Origin: JBOGVZ01 sp050692985
GTDB taxonomy: Bacteria > Actinomycetota > UBA4738 > CALAEC01
Reading direction: 5' to 3'
Length of the DNA: 35,822 nucleotides
Assembly: GCA_050692985.1 (NCBI GenBank)
Contig: JBOGVZ010000044.1
Span: 1-35,822 of the forward strand
In this document: in pieces, positions 16,252-24,224 of the stretch
Layout: every line of letters starts with the position of its first letter
How positions within the stretch are numbered: the first letter of the stretch is position 1
Program-made: the position numbers and the translations under genes
Notes under the pieces: model-generated
What the model was told of the DNA's origin: nothing
Databases searched by the model: none
The model's input: only the letters and a program-made list of their open reading frames with translations

Positions 16252-16257
16252 AGCGTA
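16252..16257 (-). promoter_or_regulatory. -10 box of the YbaK/deacetylase operon (leaderless)
   Basis: On the minus strand TACGCT is followed by six bases (GAGGCG) and the GTG start at 16245, so transcription would begin at or next to the start codon. Confidence 0.5.
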
Positions 16258-16314
16258 GCGCGGACCGGGATCGCCGCCGGCGCCTCACGCCCGATCCCGC
16301 AGGCGCCAGCCCAC

Positions 16315-16320
16315 TAGACT
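16315..16320 (+). promoter_or_regulatory. Likely -10 box for the small membrane-protein gene
   Basis: TAGACT ends nine bases before ATG 16330 and no ribosome site is visible, which suggests a leaderless or nearly leaderless transcript, divergent from the YbaK promoter. Confidence 0.4.
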
Positions 16321-16329
16321 TCCAGCCAC

Positions 16330-16710
16330 ATGCCGGTGCTCGACCGACGAGGACGGACGGTGCACGCTCTGGCCGCGGCGTCCTTCGCGATCCTCGTGGC
16401 CACGGCCCTGTCGTCCGCGGGTCGGCAGCACCGGCACATCCCCGAGCGGGTGGCCCCGGAGCTGCTGTACCCGGTCATCCCCGGAGTGGTCCTCCAATCC
16501 GCAGCCGACACGTTCCGGGACTGGGGCGGGCGTCGAGCGCACCGCGGTGACCCGATCGCGGTTCCGCTGGGCGTCCTGGCGGCCGGACTCCTGCTGTGGC
16601 TGCGGCCGCGGGCGGGAACCGTCGCTCCGGGTCTCGGCCGGTTCGGATGGGGGCAGGCGCCCCTGCGCAGCCTGGCGCCCCGGGCTCCTCCGCATCCCCA
16701 GCCGGCATAG
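16330..16710 (+). CDS. Small hypothetical membrane protein
   Basis: A 126-residue product with two probable hydrophobic segments: about residues 11-29 (HALAAASFAILVATALSSA) and 77-92 (VPLGVLAAGLLLWLRP). A basic, histidine-containing region (GRQHRHIPERVAPELL) lies between them, and a Pro-rich tail closes the protein. I do not recognise a family. It is supported by a -10 box directly upstream (TAGACT, nine bases before ATG), by codon use like its neighbours, and by filling the gap between divergent genes. The 3' part is low in recognisable structure, so the call is moderate. Confidence 0.5.
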   Translation: MPVLDRRGRTVHALAAASFAILVATALSSAGRQHRHIPERVAPELLYPVIPGVVLQSAADTFRDWGGRRAHRGDPIAVPLGVLAAGLLLWLRPRAGTVAPGLGRFGWGQAPLRSLAPRAPPHPQPA

Positions 16711-16875
16711 GTCCACTCGTGCCGCCCGGCGGCACCGGCTGAAAGGGATTCCCATGTCATCACGAAGGATCCGGTCATGACCCCGCGCCGCCCGATCCCC
16801 GGTGGGAACACGAGGCCGCCCGGCGACCGTCCGCTGGGGAGGGCGGGACCTTCGTTCGGTGGAAGGTGGAGCGCC

Positions 16876-17247
16876 ATGAGGCGGTTCGGCCTCCTCCCGG
16901 CGCTCCTGGTGGTGTTGGCGGCGTGTGCCGCCCAGACGGCCACGGTGCCCCGGCTGACGATCTCCAACGACACCGACTACGAGGTCGACGTCCAGGTGGC
17001 GGGCGAGGCTCGAGAGGGATGGGTGCCCCTGGGGGTCCTCGAGCCCCACTCCCAGCGTGTGGTCGAGGAGATCGCGGACCAGGGTGAGGTGTGGGTGTTC
17101 CGGTTCCGGCACTTCGGGGATCCGGTGGGGGAGCTGTCGGTTCCTCGGGCCGAGCTCGAGGCGGGCGGGTGGCGCGTGGAGGTCCCGCCCGAGATCGCCG
17201 ACCGCGTGGATGACCCACCGGCCGAGGCCGGAACCCCTGAGCCGTGA
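16876..17247 (+). CDS. Small lipoprotein of unknown function
   Basis: A 123-residue exported lipoprotein with a short signal (MRRFGLLPALLVVLAAC, lipobox Cys17). The rest looks like a single beta-sandwich: 'PRLTISNDTDYEVDVQVAG', 'WVPLGVLEPHSQRVVEEIADQGEVWVFRF', 'ELSVPRAELEAGGWRVEVP'. This alternates strands in the way of small extracellular domains that sense or bind at the cell surface. I do not recognise the family. I chose ATG 16876, preceded by GGAAGGTGGAG; the open frame starts earlier at 16777 but would bury the signal peptide. No operon partner is evident. Confidence 0.75.
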   Translation: MRRFGLLPALLVVLAACAAQTATVPRLTISNDTDYEVDVQVAGEAREGWVPLGVLEPHSQRVVEEIADQGEVWVFRFRHFGDPVGELSVPRAELEAGGWRVEVPPEIADRVDDPPAEAGTPEP

Positions 17248-17308
17248 CCGGGAGCAGGTCCGGGCGGGGAGGTCCAGGAGACCCCAGGCCCGCTGGCTTC
17301 CGGGTCGC

Positions 17309-17314
17309 TAGAAT
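17309..17314 (+). promoter_or_regulatory. Likely -10 box for the VOC gene
   Basis: TAGAAT lies about 60 bases before GTG 17374 and gives a leader that contains GGGGAGGAGAG as ribosome site. No -35 match is evident. Confidence 0.3.
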
Positions 17315-17373
17315 CCGGCTCCACCGTCCTTTCGACGGATCGACCCCCACGCCGGGGTCGGGGAGGAGAGGCC

Positions 17374-18153
17374 GTGGCAGAGGTCGGCTCATATCCGGAT
17401 GGGGCCTTCTGCTGGGTCGACCTGGGCACGACCGACGTGCCCGGGGCCTCGGCCTTCTACCGGGAGCTGTTCGGCTGGGACATTGAGGACCTGCCGGCGG
17501 GGGAGGGCACGTACACGATGTGCCGCCTCCGGGGGAAGACGGTTGCGGGGATCCATCACCACGACGAGGACGAGGGGATCTCCTGGAGCTCCTCGATCTC
17601 GGTCGGCGACGTCGATGCCACCGCGGCCACGGCGCAGGATCTGGGAGCGGCGGTGCTCGTGGAACCCACGGACATCCCGGGAGCGGGCCGCACATCGGCG
17701 ATCCGCGACCCCGGCGGGGCCGTGGTGGGCCTGTGGCAGCCGGCCGGGCACGGTGGGGCCGGGCTGGTGAACGAGGTCGGCACCTGGACGTGGAACGAGC
17801 TGGTCGCTCCCGACCTCGACCGGGCCACGGCGTTCTACGGGGGGCTGTTCGGATGGACGGCGCAGGAGGTCCCCGCCCCCATGGCCCGGGTGAGCTTCGC
17901 CATGGGGGATCTGCTCATCGGGGGCGGGCACGCTCCCGGTCCCGGCGAGCACGACGCGCCCCGGTGGGACGTCTCGTTCCGAGTGGCGGACGTCGAGCGG
18001 GCCGCGGGCCACGCCGGCCGGCTCGGTGGCAGGGTGCTCCTCCCCCCGACGGACATCCCGATCGGCCGGTTCACCATCCTGTCCGATCCCATCGGGGCGG
18101 TGTTCACCGCTGCGGAGTTCGAGGCCCCCTTCCGGGGCGTGGATGGCTCCTGA
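17374..18153 (+). CDS. Two-domain VOC (glyoxalase/bleomycin-resistance fold) protein
   Basis: A 259-residue protein made of two vicinal-oxygen-chelate modules. Module 1 covers about residues 5-120: 'GAFCWVDLGTTDVPGASAFY', 'ELFGWDIEDLP', 'AIRDPGGAVVGLWQP'. Module 2 covers about 130-255: 'WNELVAPDLDRATAFYGGLFGW', 'TILSDPIGAVFTAAEF'. The 'DPxGAVxxLWQP' and 'FYGGLFGW' features place it with the actinobacterial hydrolase/dioxygenase-like VOC proteins. Many such proteins lack the full metal triad and their reaction is unknown, so I give none. GTG 17374 follows GGGGAGGAGAGGCC. Confidence 0.85.
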   Translation: MAEVGSYPDGAFCWVDLGTTDVPGASAFYRELFGWDIEDLPAGEGTYTMCRLRGKTVAGIHHHDEDEGISWSSSISVGDVDATAATAQDLGAAVLVEPTDIPGAGRTSAIRDPGGAVVGLWQPAGHGGAGLVNEVGTWTWNELVAPDLDRATAFYGGLFGWTAQEVPAPMARVSFAMGDLLIGGGHAPGPGEHDAPRWDVSFRVADVERAAGHAGRLGGRVLLPPTDIPIGRFTILSDPIGAVFTAAEFEAPFRGVDGS

Positions 18154-18317
18154 CCGACCGCGGATGATGGGAGGGTGAAGCCGGCCGGCTCGTCCGACGG
18201 TGGTTCTTGCCCCCCGGCGTGTCCGGTCGCCTCTCCCGCGTGTCCGCTCGAGCTTCGCCAGCTGGCGCTCGCCGCCGGGGCCATGCGTGGCCCGCCGCGC
18301 CGGGGCAGGATATCGAC

Positions 18318-19220
18318 GTGAGCGGGGGACGCGGGGTGGCCGAGCGGATCGGTCCCGTGGGCGTGTGGACCTTCGCCCTGGACCGCCATCCGGTCGGCCG
18401 CGCCCGGGAGGCGGTGGCCGAGATCGAGGAGCTGGGCTACCCGGTCGTGTGGATCCCGGAAGGCCTGGGAAGCAAGGAGGTCCTGTCGCATGCGGCCCTC
18501 CTGCTCGGCGCGACCGGCCGCCTGGTGCTGGCCACGGGCATCGCCAGCATCTGGGCCCGCGATCCCGTGGCCATGGCCAATGGGGCCCGGACGCTCGAGG
18601 ATGCCTTCCCGGGGAGGTTCGTCCTGGGGATGGGGGTCAGCCACCGGACGTCCGTCGACCGTCGGGGCGCCGCGACGTACGGGCGGCCGTTCACGCGCAT
18701 GAGCCAGTACCTGGACGCCATGGACGCCGCCCGGTACCCCGTCCCGGACGGACCCCCACCGCCCCGGGTGCTGGCGGCCCTGGGGCCGAGGATGCTGCGG
18801 CTGGCGGCCGAGCGGACCGCCGGGGCCCACCCGTACTTCGTGCCCGTGGAGCACACCGCCGCGGCCCGGGAGACGTTGGGGGCGGAGCCGCTCCTGGCCC
18901 CCGAGCAGGCCGTGGTCCTGGAGACGGTCCCCGAGCGGGCCCGGGCGATCGCCCGCGCATACATGGGTCACTACCTGAAGCTCGAGAACTACGCCAACAA
19001 CCTGCTGCGCCTGGGGTGGAGCGAGGAGGACATCCGTCAGGCCACCGACAGTCTGGTCGACGCCATCGTGGCCTGGGGCGACGTGGAGGCGATCCGGGCC
19101 AGGGTCCGAGAGCATCTCGACGCCGGCGCCGACCATGTCTCCGTCCAGGTCCTGGAGGAAGACCCGGCCGCGTTGCCGGTGGACGGGCTGCGAGAGCTGG
19201 CCCCGGCCCTGCTCTCCTAG
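18318..19220 (+). CDS. LLM-class F420-dependent oxidoreductase
   Basis: A luciferase-like monooxygenase fold enzyme of about 300 residues that most likely uses reduced F420. It is close in pattern to the 'MSMEG_4141-type' family: 'GPVGVWTFALDRHPVGRAREAV', 'ELGYPVVWIPEG', 'TGRLVLATGIASIWARDPVAMANGARTLEDAFPGRFVLGMGVSH'. These mark the TIM-barrel strands and the cofactor-binding loop, and 'GPRMLRLAAERTAGAHPYFVPVEH' follows. I chose GTG 18318 because AGGA lies seven bases ahead; GTG 18336 and a far-upstream TTG are alternatives. A short open frame (18175-18321) overlaps this start by GTGA, but I doubt it is a gene. The substrate cannot be named. F420 use by the organism fits an actinobacterium. 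Confidence 0.87.
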   Translation: MSGGRGVAERIGPVGVWTFALDRHPVGRAREAVAEIEELGYPVVWIPEGLGSKEVLSHAALLLGATGRLVLATGIASIWARDPVAMANGARTLEDAFPGRFVLGMGVSHRTSVDRRGAATYGRPFTRMSQYLDAMDAARYPVPDGPPPPRVLAALGPRMLRLAAERTAGAHPYFVPVEHTAAARETLGAEPLLAPEQAVVLETVPERARAIARAYMGHYLKLENYANNLLRLGWSEEDIRQATDSLVDAIVAWGDVEAIRARVREHLDAGADHVSVQVLEEDPAALPVDGLRELAPALLS

Positions 19221-19232
19221 CTTCGGTCTCGG

Positions 19233-20498
19233 TCAGGACGCCCGTCGAGCGAGCAGGCCGACCACCTTGTCCTCCAGGGCCACGGCCTCGGACTTCGACA
19301 TCCCGGAGCACAGGATGGAGAACTCCGCCCACGTGCCGGTCTTGTCCAGCCACACCCAGCCCGAGAGCGCGGAGATCCCGGAGAGGGTCCCGGTCTTGGC
19401 CCGGACCTTCAGTCCCTTCAGCCGGCCCTTCAGCGTGCCCTGGCCCGGCGCCGGGAGGGCCGTGCGCAGGCCGGGTCCCCACCCCAGCTCCTCCACCGCC
19501 CCCAGCAGCTTGGCCATCCCCGCGGGAGCCACGGCGTTCTGGTAGGACAGCCCGGAGCCGTCCCTGGCCACGACCCCCACACCCAGCGCCTCCGCCCAGG
19601 CCTCCATGGCCGCCGCTCCCTTGGCGATCGTGCCCCGAACGCCCAGGACCGCCGCCCCCAGGCGCTTGCCCAGGACCTCGGCGTGGAAGTTCAGGGAGTC
19701 CCGCAGCGTCTTGCGGAGCAGCACGATCAGCTTGGAGGACCGCACACGCGCCACCACCTCCAGGCCGCTCGGGGCGGCCCCCTTCCCGGGCGGTCCGTCG
19801 ACCTTCACGCCACGCTTCTCCAGCCGCTCGGTGAGCTTCGCCGCGGCCCGCCGCTCCGGGTCCGTCACGTGGACGCCGCCGGCCACGTTGCCCCGGTACG
19901 TCAGCGCCGTGGGGAGCGGGATGTGCTGCGCGGGGAAGTACGACTTCCACCCCGGTGCCCACCAGTCCCGGGCGAAGTACCCGGTGCTGCCCTTCACGGA
20001 GCCCTTGATCCTGGTGATGCCGGCGTCGGCGATGGCCCGCGCCAGGCGCTTCAGCTTCTTCGGACCCACCGATGGATCGCCCCGACCCAGGATCCACAGG
20101 TTCCCACCGATCACCTTGCCGCCGGCGTCCGAGGCCGCGGCCAGCGTGGGGAGGCGGACGTCCGGACCCAGCGCGTCCAGGATGGCCATGGCCATCAGGA
20201 GCTTCTCGTTCGACGCCGGGACCCGGCGCTTCTTGTCGCCGTTCCGATACAGGAAGCGGCCACCGTCGCGGACCGACACTCCGACCGTGTGGCCGGCCAG
20301 CAGGTCGTCGAGCTTGCCCATCCACCACGGCTGCGATCCCGCCTGGGCCTGGGCGGCCGGCGGGGGCGAGACCGCCGCGGGCTCCGCGGCGGCCATCGGT
20401 TGCTCGGCCGGCGCCGGGACGCCCAGGAGGGCCACGGCCAGGCCCACCAGCAGGGCGCGAGATCGGCGTCCGGATGTCCTCATGAGATGGGCGGCCAT
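19233..20498 (-). CDS. dacB: D-alanyl-D-alanine carboxypeptidase/endopeptidase (PBP4, S13 family)
   Basis: A periplasmic penicillin-binding protein that trims D-Ala or cross-links in peptidoglycan. The 421-residue product has a signal segment (LLVGLAVALLGVPAPAEQ) and an Ala/Pro-rich linker to about residue 55. The S13 domain then carries all three active-site motifs: SNEK (Ser96, Lys99), the SxN motif in 'DSLNFHAEVLGKRLG', and KTG in 'VRAKTGTLSGISALSG'. The fold features 'GNLWILGRGDPS' and 'DGSGLSYQNAVAPAGMAKLLG' are typical of DacB. ATG 20498 gives a good N-terminus with GGAGG about 10 bases upstream; ATG 20483 is a possible shorter start. It converges with the LLM gene (13-base gap) and diverges from the aminotransferase gene. 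Confidence 0.9.
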   Translation of the reverse strand: MAAHLMRTSGRRSRALLVGLAVALLGVPAPAEQPMAAAEPAAVSPPPAAQAQAGSQPWWMGKLDDLLAGHTVGVSVRDGGRFLYRNGDKKRRVPASNEKLLMAMAILDALGPDVRLPTLAAASDAGGKVIGGNLWILGRGDPSVGPKKLKRLARAIADAGITRIKGSVKGSTGYFARDWWAPGWKSYFPAQHIPLPTALTYRGNVAGGVHVTDPERRAAAKLTERLEKRGVKVDGPPGKGAAPSGLEVVARVRSSKLIVLLRKTLRDSLNFHAEVLGKRLGAAVLGVRGTIAKGAAAMEAWAEALGVGVVARDGSGLSYQNAVAPAGMAKLLGAVEELGWGPGLRTALPAPGQGTLKGRLKGLKVRAKTGTLSGISALSGWVWLDKTGTWAEFSILCSGMSKSEAVALEDKVVGLLARRAS

Positions 20499-20575
20499 TG
20501 TGGCGGCACGGCCTCCGGGACTCAAGCAAGCACCCCGGTGGCGCTCGGGGCCGCGGTGGGAGAGGGTTGGGGGAG

Positions 20576-21829
20576 ATGGACGAGACACCCGACCTCCCCT
20601 CGGTCCGGGAGCGGTTCCCCGCGCTGGCCCGCACGGTGGACGGACGCCCGTGCGTGTTCGCGGACGCCCCCGGAGGCACCCAGGTCCCGGCCTCGGTGGC
20701 CGAGGCCATGTCCCGGTATCTCCTGCGCAGCAACGCCAACGTGGGCGGGCCGTTCCCCACCAGCGAGGAGACCACCACGCTGATCGCCGAGGCCCGACGG
20801 GCCGGGGCGGACCTCCTGGGGGCCTCTCCCGACGAGGTGGTGTTCGGCCCGAACATGACCACGCTCTCGTTCGCCCTGTCGCGGGCGGTGGCCCGCACCC
20901 TCGGGCCCGGCGACGAGGTCGTGGTCACGCGGCTGGACCATGACGCGAACGTGGCACCGTGGCTCCTGGCCGCGGAGGACTCCGGCGCCACCGTTCGGTG
21001 GGTGGACATCCGCGACGAGGACGGCACCCTCGATCTCGACAGCCTGGAGGCCGTCCTCGGGCCCCGGACCCGTGTGGTGGCGTTCACGCTGGCCTCGAAC
21101 GCGCTGGGGACGATCACCCCCGGCGCCGAGATCGTCCGCCGTGTGCGCGAAGCCGGCGCGGTCGCGGTGGCCGACGCCGTCCACCTGGCCCAGCACCGCG
21201 CCCTCGACGCCCGAGGGCTGGAGGCCGACGTGGTGTTCTGCTCGCCGTACAAGGTCTTCGGGCCCCACCTCGGCCTGGCGTACATCCGAGGTGACCTCCT
21301 GGAGTCGTGGCGGCCGTACAAGGTCCGCCCGGCGCACGACACGGGCCCGGAGCGGTGGGAGACGGGGACCCAGAACCACGAAGGCCTGGCCGGGCTGGTT
21401 GCCGGGGTCGAGTACCTGGCGGACCTCGGCCGAGCGTTCGGAGACGCGACCGGCGACCGCCGGGAGGCGGTGGTGGCCGCCTTCGAAGCGATCCGGACCC
21501 ACGAAGCTTCGCTGTCCGACCGGTTCCTCAAGGGGATCGCCTCGGTGGCCGACCTGCGGCTGTACGGCATCGCCGATCCCGCCCGGGTGGACGAGCGGAC
21601 CCCCACCTTCGCCGTCCGGCTGGGGGAGCGGGACCCCGCCACGGTGGCGGCCGAGCTGGGGCGCCGAGGGATCTTCGTGTGGGACGGGAACTACTACGCA
21701 CTGGCCGTGATGGAGCGGCTGGGCCTGGAGGCCTCCGGCGGCGCCGTGCGGATCGGGTTCTGTCACTACAACACCGCCCGGGAAGTCGACCGGGTGCTCG
21801 AGGAGCTGGCGGCCCCGGCCGGCCCGTAA
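20576..21829 (+). CDS. Cysteine desulfurase-like class V aminotransferase (TIGR01976-type)
   Basis: A 417-residue PLP enzyme of fold type I. It contains 'ADAPGGTQVPASVAEAMSRYLL', 'VVFGPNMTTLSFALSRAVAR', the substrate/cofactor loop 'TRLDHDANVAPWL' and the PLP-binding lysine Lys226 in 'CSPYKVFGPHLG'. This matches the 'cysteine desulfurase-like protein' branch, whose true substrate is uncertain. No catalytic Cys in the expected position is obvious, so sulfur transfer is not assured. The start ATG 20576 follows GGGGGAG directly. FabI follows after 32 bases and may be co-transcribed, but there is no functional reason to link the two. Confidence 0.88.
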   Translation: MDETPDLPSVRERFPALARTVDGRPCVFADAPGGTQVPASVAEAMSRYLLRSNANVGGPFPTSEETTTLIAEARRAGADLLGASPDEVVFGPNMTTLSFALSRAVARTLGPGDEVVVTRLDHDANVAPWLLAAEDSGATVRWVDIRDEDGTLDLDSLEAVLGPRTRVVAFTLASNALGTITPGAEIVRRVREAGAVAVADAVHLAQHRALDARGLEADVVFCSPYKVFGPHLGLAYIRGDLLESWRPYKVRPAHDTGPERWETGTQNHEGLAGLVAGVEYLADLGRAFGDATGDRREAVVAAFEAIRTHEASLSDRFLKGIASVADLRLYGIADPARVDERTPTFAVRLGERDPATVAAELGRRGIFVWDGNYYALAVMERLGLEASGGAVRIGFCHYNTAREVDRVLEELAAPAGP

Positions 21830-21861
21830 CCGGGGCCCGCGTGCCGCGGTCGAACGACCCG

Positions 21862-22644
21862 ATGCTCCTCCAGGACAAGAAGCTCCTCATCACCGGGGTC
21901 CTCACCCCCCAGAGCATCGCCTTCGCCGTGGCCCGGGTGGCCCAGGAGGAGGGTGCCGACGTGGTCCTCACCGGGTTCGGGCGCGGCCGTTCCGTCACCG
22001 AACGCAGCGCCCGGCGGCTGCCCCGGACGCCGGACGTCCTGGAGATGGACGTCACCGACCCAGGCCAGGTTCGAGCGGTGGCCGAGGACCTCCAGGCCCG
22101 GTGGGGCAGGCTCGACGGGATCCTCCACGCCATCGCCTTCGCTCCCGCGGACGCGCTCGGGGGCAACTTCCTGAACACCGGGTGGGACAGCGTGGCCACG
22201 GCCCTGAGGGCCAGCGCCTACTCGCTCCAGGAGCTGGTGGCCGCCAACCTGCCGCTCCTGCGGGTGGGAGGCGGCAGCGTGGTGAGCCTGGACTTCGACG
22301 CGTCGGTGGCCTGGCCGGCCTACGACTGGATGGGGGTGTCGAAGGCGGCCCTGGAGTCGGTGAGCCGGTACCTGGCCCGCGACACCGGCCCCCACGGCGT
22401 GAGGGTGAACTGCATCGCCGCGGGGCCGCTTCGGACGATGGCCGCCAGGGGCATCCCCGGGTTCGACCGGTTCATCGACCTGTGGGAGCGACGGGCCCCC
22501 GTGGGATGGGACCCGGCCGACCCCGGGCCGGTGGCCGATTCCGCGGCCTTCCTGCTCTCGGACCGAGCCCGGGCCATCACCGGCGAGATCCTTCACGTGG
22601 ACGGCGGGTACCACGCCATGGGGGCCGACCTCCCCGAGCGCTGA
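21862..22644 (+). CDS. fabI: Enoyl-[acyl-carrier-protein] reductase (FabI/InhA type)
   Basis: An NADH-dependent enoyl-ACP reductase that performs the last reduction in fatty acid elongation. The 260-residue short-chain dehydrogenase fold begins with 'LLITGVLTPQSIAFAVARVAQEEGADVVLTGFG', the FabI dinucleotide loop. The catalytic Tyr154 and Lys161 lie in 'AYDWMGVSKAALES', which matches the InhA pattern. 'CIAAGPLRTMAARGIPGF' and 'GEILHVDGGYHAMGA' are also typical. I chose ATG 21862 because its N-terminus ('MLLQDKKLLITG') has the InhA length; a GTG at 21841 is possible. It stands as a single gene, without the FAS-II operon around it. The GGYHAMG end is normal. Confidence 0.93.
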   Translation: MLLQDKKLLITGVLTPQSIAFAVARVAQEEGADVVLTGFGRGRSVTERSARRLPRTPDVLEMDVTDPGQVRAVAEDLQARWGRLDGILHAIAFAPADALGGNFLNTGWDSVATALRASAYSLQELVAANLPLLRVGGGSVVSLDFDASVAWPAYDWMGVSKAALESVSRYLARDTGPHGVRVNCIAAGPLRTMAARGIPGFDRFIDLWERRAPVGWDPADPGPVADSAAFLLSDRARAITGEILHVDGGYHAMGADLPER

Positions 22645-22729
22645 GCGGACACGGGCAGGACTTCGGGTCCCCGGTGGCGAACCCTTCCCCGGAAGATCCG
22701 TTCCCACACGAACCGGAAGGAGACCGAGC

Positions 22730-24133
22730 ATGCGGCGACCGACCGTGCCCCTCCTGGCCCTGGCGATCGTGCTGACCCTCCCCGCGGGGGTCACGGCACA
22801 CCCCGACGACCTGCCGGTGGACGCCCACGAGCTCACCGACGCCGTCGCGGCCAGCCATCCGGACAGCCCCGACGAGCACTCCGACAACATGGAGCTGGTG
22901 GGCAACCTCCCGTACTCCCAGGGGAGCGACCTGGCGTTCTGGGGGCGCACGGCCATCGCCGGGATCTTCGGCAACACCCCCACCGACAACCCCGGCGGGT
23001 TCCGGGTCATCGACATCGGCGACCCAACCACCCCCACCCAGCTCGGCCGGTTCGAGTGCCACGGGCCCCAATCCGACGTGTCGATCTGGAGGAACCTGGT
23101 GTTCGTGTCGGTGGACTCGCCCCGGGCCGGCCCCGGGTGCGACCAGACCGGGTCGGGGACGTGGGAGGGGATCCGGGTGGTGGACATCTCCGACCCCTCC
23201 ACCCCCACCCAGGTCGCCGCGGTCGAGACCGACTGCGGCTCGCACACCCACACCCTGGTTCCCGACCTCGACAACACCGCCGGCGGCCGCCGCGACCCCC
23301 GGGTGCTGCTGTACGTCCAGTCCTATCCGCTGGGGGCTCCCACGGCGAGCTGCAACGTGCTCAGCCACCGGAAGATCTCCGTGGTCGAGGTGCCGCTGCG
23401 CCGTCCCCAGGAGGCCCGGGTCATCTCCACTCCGGACGTGTCGCCGGCGATCGGGTGCCACGACACCACGGTATTCCCCACCGAGGGCATCGCCGCCTCG
23501 GCGTGCATCACGGAGTCGCAGATCTGGGACATCTCCGACCCGGTCAACCCCGAGGTCATCGCCCACATCTACAACCCGGCCATCAACATCCACCACTCCA
23601 CCACGTTCGACTTCGACGCCCAGACCCTGGTGATCGGGGACGAGCTGGGCGGAGCGGCGGTCAGCCCGGGATGCATGACCGAAGGGCACGCTCCCCTCGG
23701 AGCCCTGTGGTTCTACGACGTGACCGACCCGGGGTCCCCGTCGCCGGTGGGATACTTCGTGATCCCTCAGAACGAGGAGCCCACCCAGATCTGCACCGCC
23801 CACAACTTCAACACGATCCCGCTGGCGAACGACCGGGACATCCTGGTGTCGGCGTGGTACTTCGGGGGCACCACCGTGGTCGATTACACGGATCCGGCGA
23901 ATCCCGAGCAGATCGGATACTACGAGCCCGAGGCCAACCCCGACACGGGCCAGGGCGAGGCAGAGCACTGGTCCTCGTACTGGTACAACGGGTTGATCTA
24001 CGGCAACAACTTCCAGACGAACCGGGGCCTCGACGTGTTCCGGATCCGTGAGCCGGCGTTGCGCGAGGCCATCAGGGTCCCGCACCTCAACCCCCAGACG
24101 CAGATCCCGCCGGCCGTTCAGCCGCGCGGATAG
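22730..24133 (+). CDS. Secreted LVIVD-repeat protein
   Basis: A 467-residue exported protein. Its signal peptide (MRRPTVPLLALAIVLTLPAGVTA, cut near residue 23) is followed by a body built of LVIVD-like repeats: 'GGFRVIDIGDPTTPTQLGRF', 'EGIRVVDISDPSTPTQVAAVE', 'SQIWDISDPVNPEVIAHIY', 'GALWFYDVTDPGSPSPVGYF' and 'TTVVDYTDPANPEQIGYYE'. These fold as a beta-propeller. Several His residues ('CGSHTHTLVP', 'CHDTTVF', 'INIHHSTTFDF', 'CTAHNFN') recur at like points in successive blades and could bind metal. GGAAGGAG eight bases before ATG 22730 gives a strong start. The protein belongs to the same broad repeat group as the larger PA-domain protein at 11464 but lacks the PA domain. Its function is unknown. 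Confidence 0.85.
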   Translation: MRRPTVPLLALAIVLTLPAGVTAHPDDLPVDAHELTDAVAASHPDSPDEHSDNMELVGNLPYSQGSDLAFWGRTAIAGIFGNTPTDNPGGFRVIDIGDPTTPTQLGRFECHGPQSDVSIWRNLVFVSVDSPRAGPGCDQTGSGTWEGIRVVDISDPSTPTQVAAVETDCGSHTHTLVPDLDNTAGGRRDPRVLLYVQSYPLGAPTASCNVLSHRKISVVEVPLRRPQEARVISTPDVSPAIGCHDTTVFPTEGIAASACITESQIWDISDPVNPEVIAHIYNPAINIHHSTTFDFDAQTLVIGDELGGAAVSPGCMTEGHAPLGALWFYDVTDPGSPSPVGYFVIPQNEEPTQICTAHNFNTIPLANDRDILVSAWYFGGTTVVDYTDPANPEQIGYYEPEANPDTGQGEAEHWSSYWYNGLIYGNNFQTNRGLDVFRIREPALREAIRVPHLNPQTQIPPAVQPRG

Positions 24134-24211
24134 AGGGGCCCGGTCGACGCGGGCGGGGCCATCCGCCCTCCCGTGTCCGTGTCCGTGTCCGGCGCTCCGA
24201 GCGGCCGATGC

Positions 24212-24217
24212 TATCCT
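24212..24217 (+). promoter_or_regulatory. -10 box of the HtrA gene (leaderless)
   Basis: TATCCT is followed by seven bases (CGGCTCG) and the ATG at 24225. No ribosome site fits in between, so the mRNA probably begins at the start codon. Three tandem GTGTCC units lie just upstream (24173-24190). Confidence 0.5.
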
Positions 24218-24224
24218 CGGCTCG

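Noticed and set aside
18175..18321. Possible 48-residue ORF (GTG start) overlapping the LLM start by GTGA
   Set aside because: The ribosome-like GGGAGG abuts the start with no spacing, the product has no recognisable feature, and such overlaps arise easily in high-GC DNA.
20522..21766. Long antisense open frames opposite several genes
   Set aside because: They lie in shadow frames of strong family-matching genes, as expected at this GC content, and have no domain or start-site support.
24173..24190. Three tandem GTGTCC units upstream of the HtrA gene
   Set aside because: Short, three copies only, and likely chance in GC-rich non-coding DNA; no regulatory meaning can be supported.
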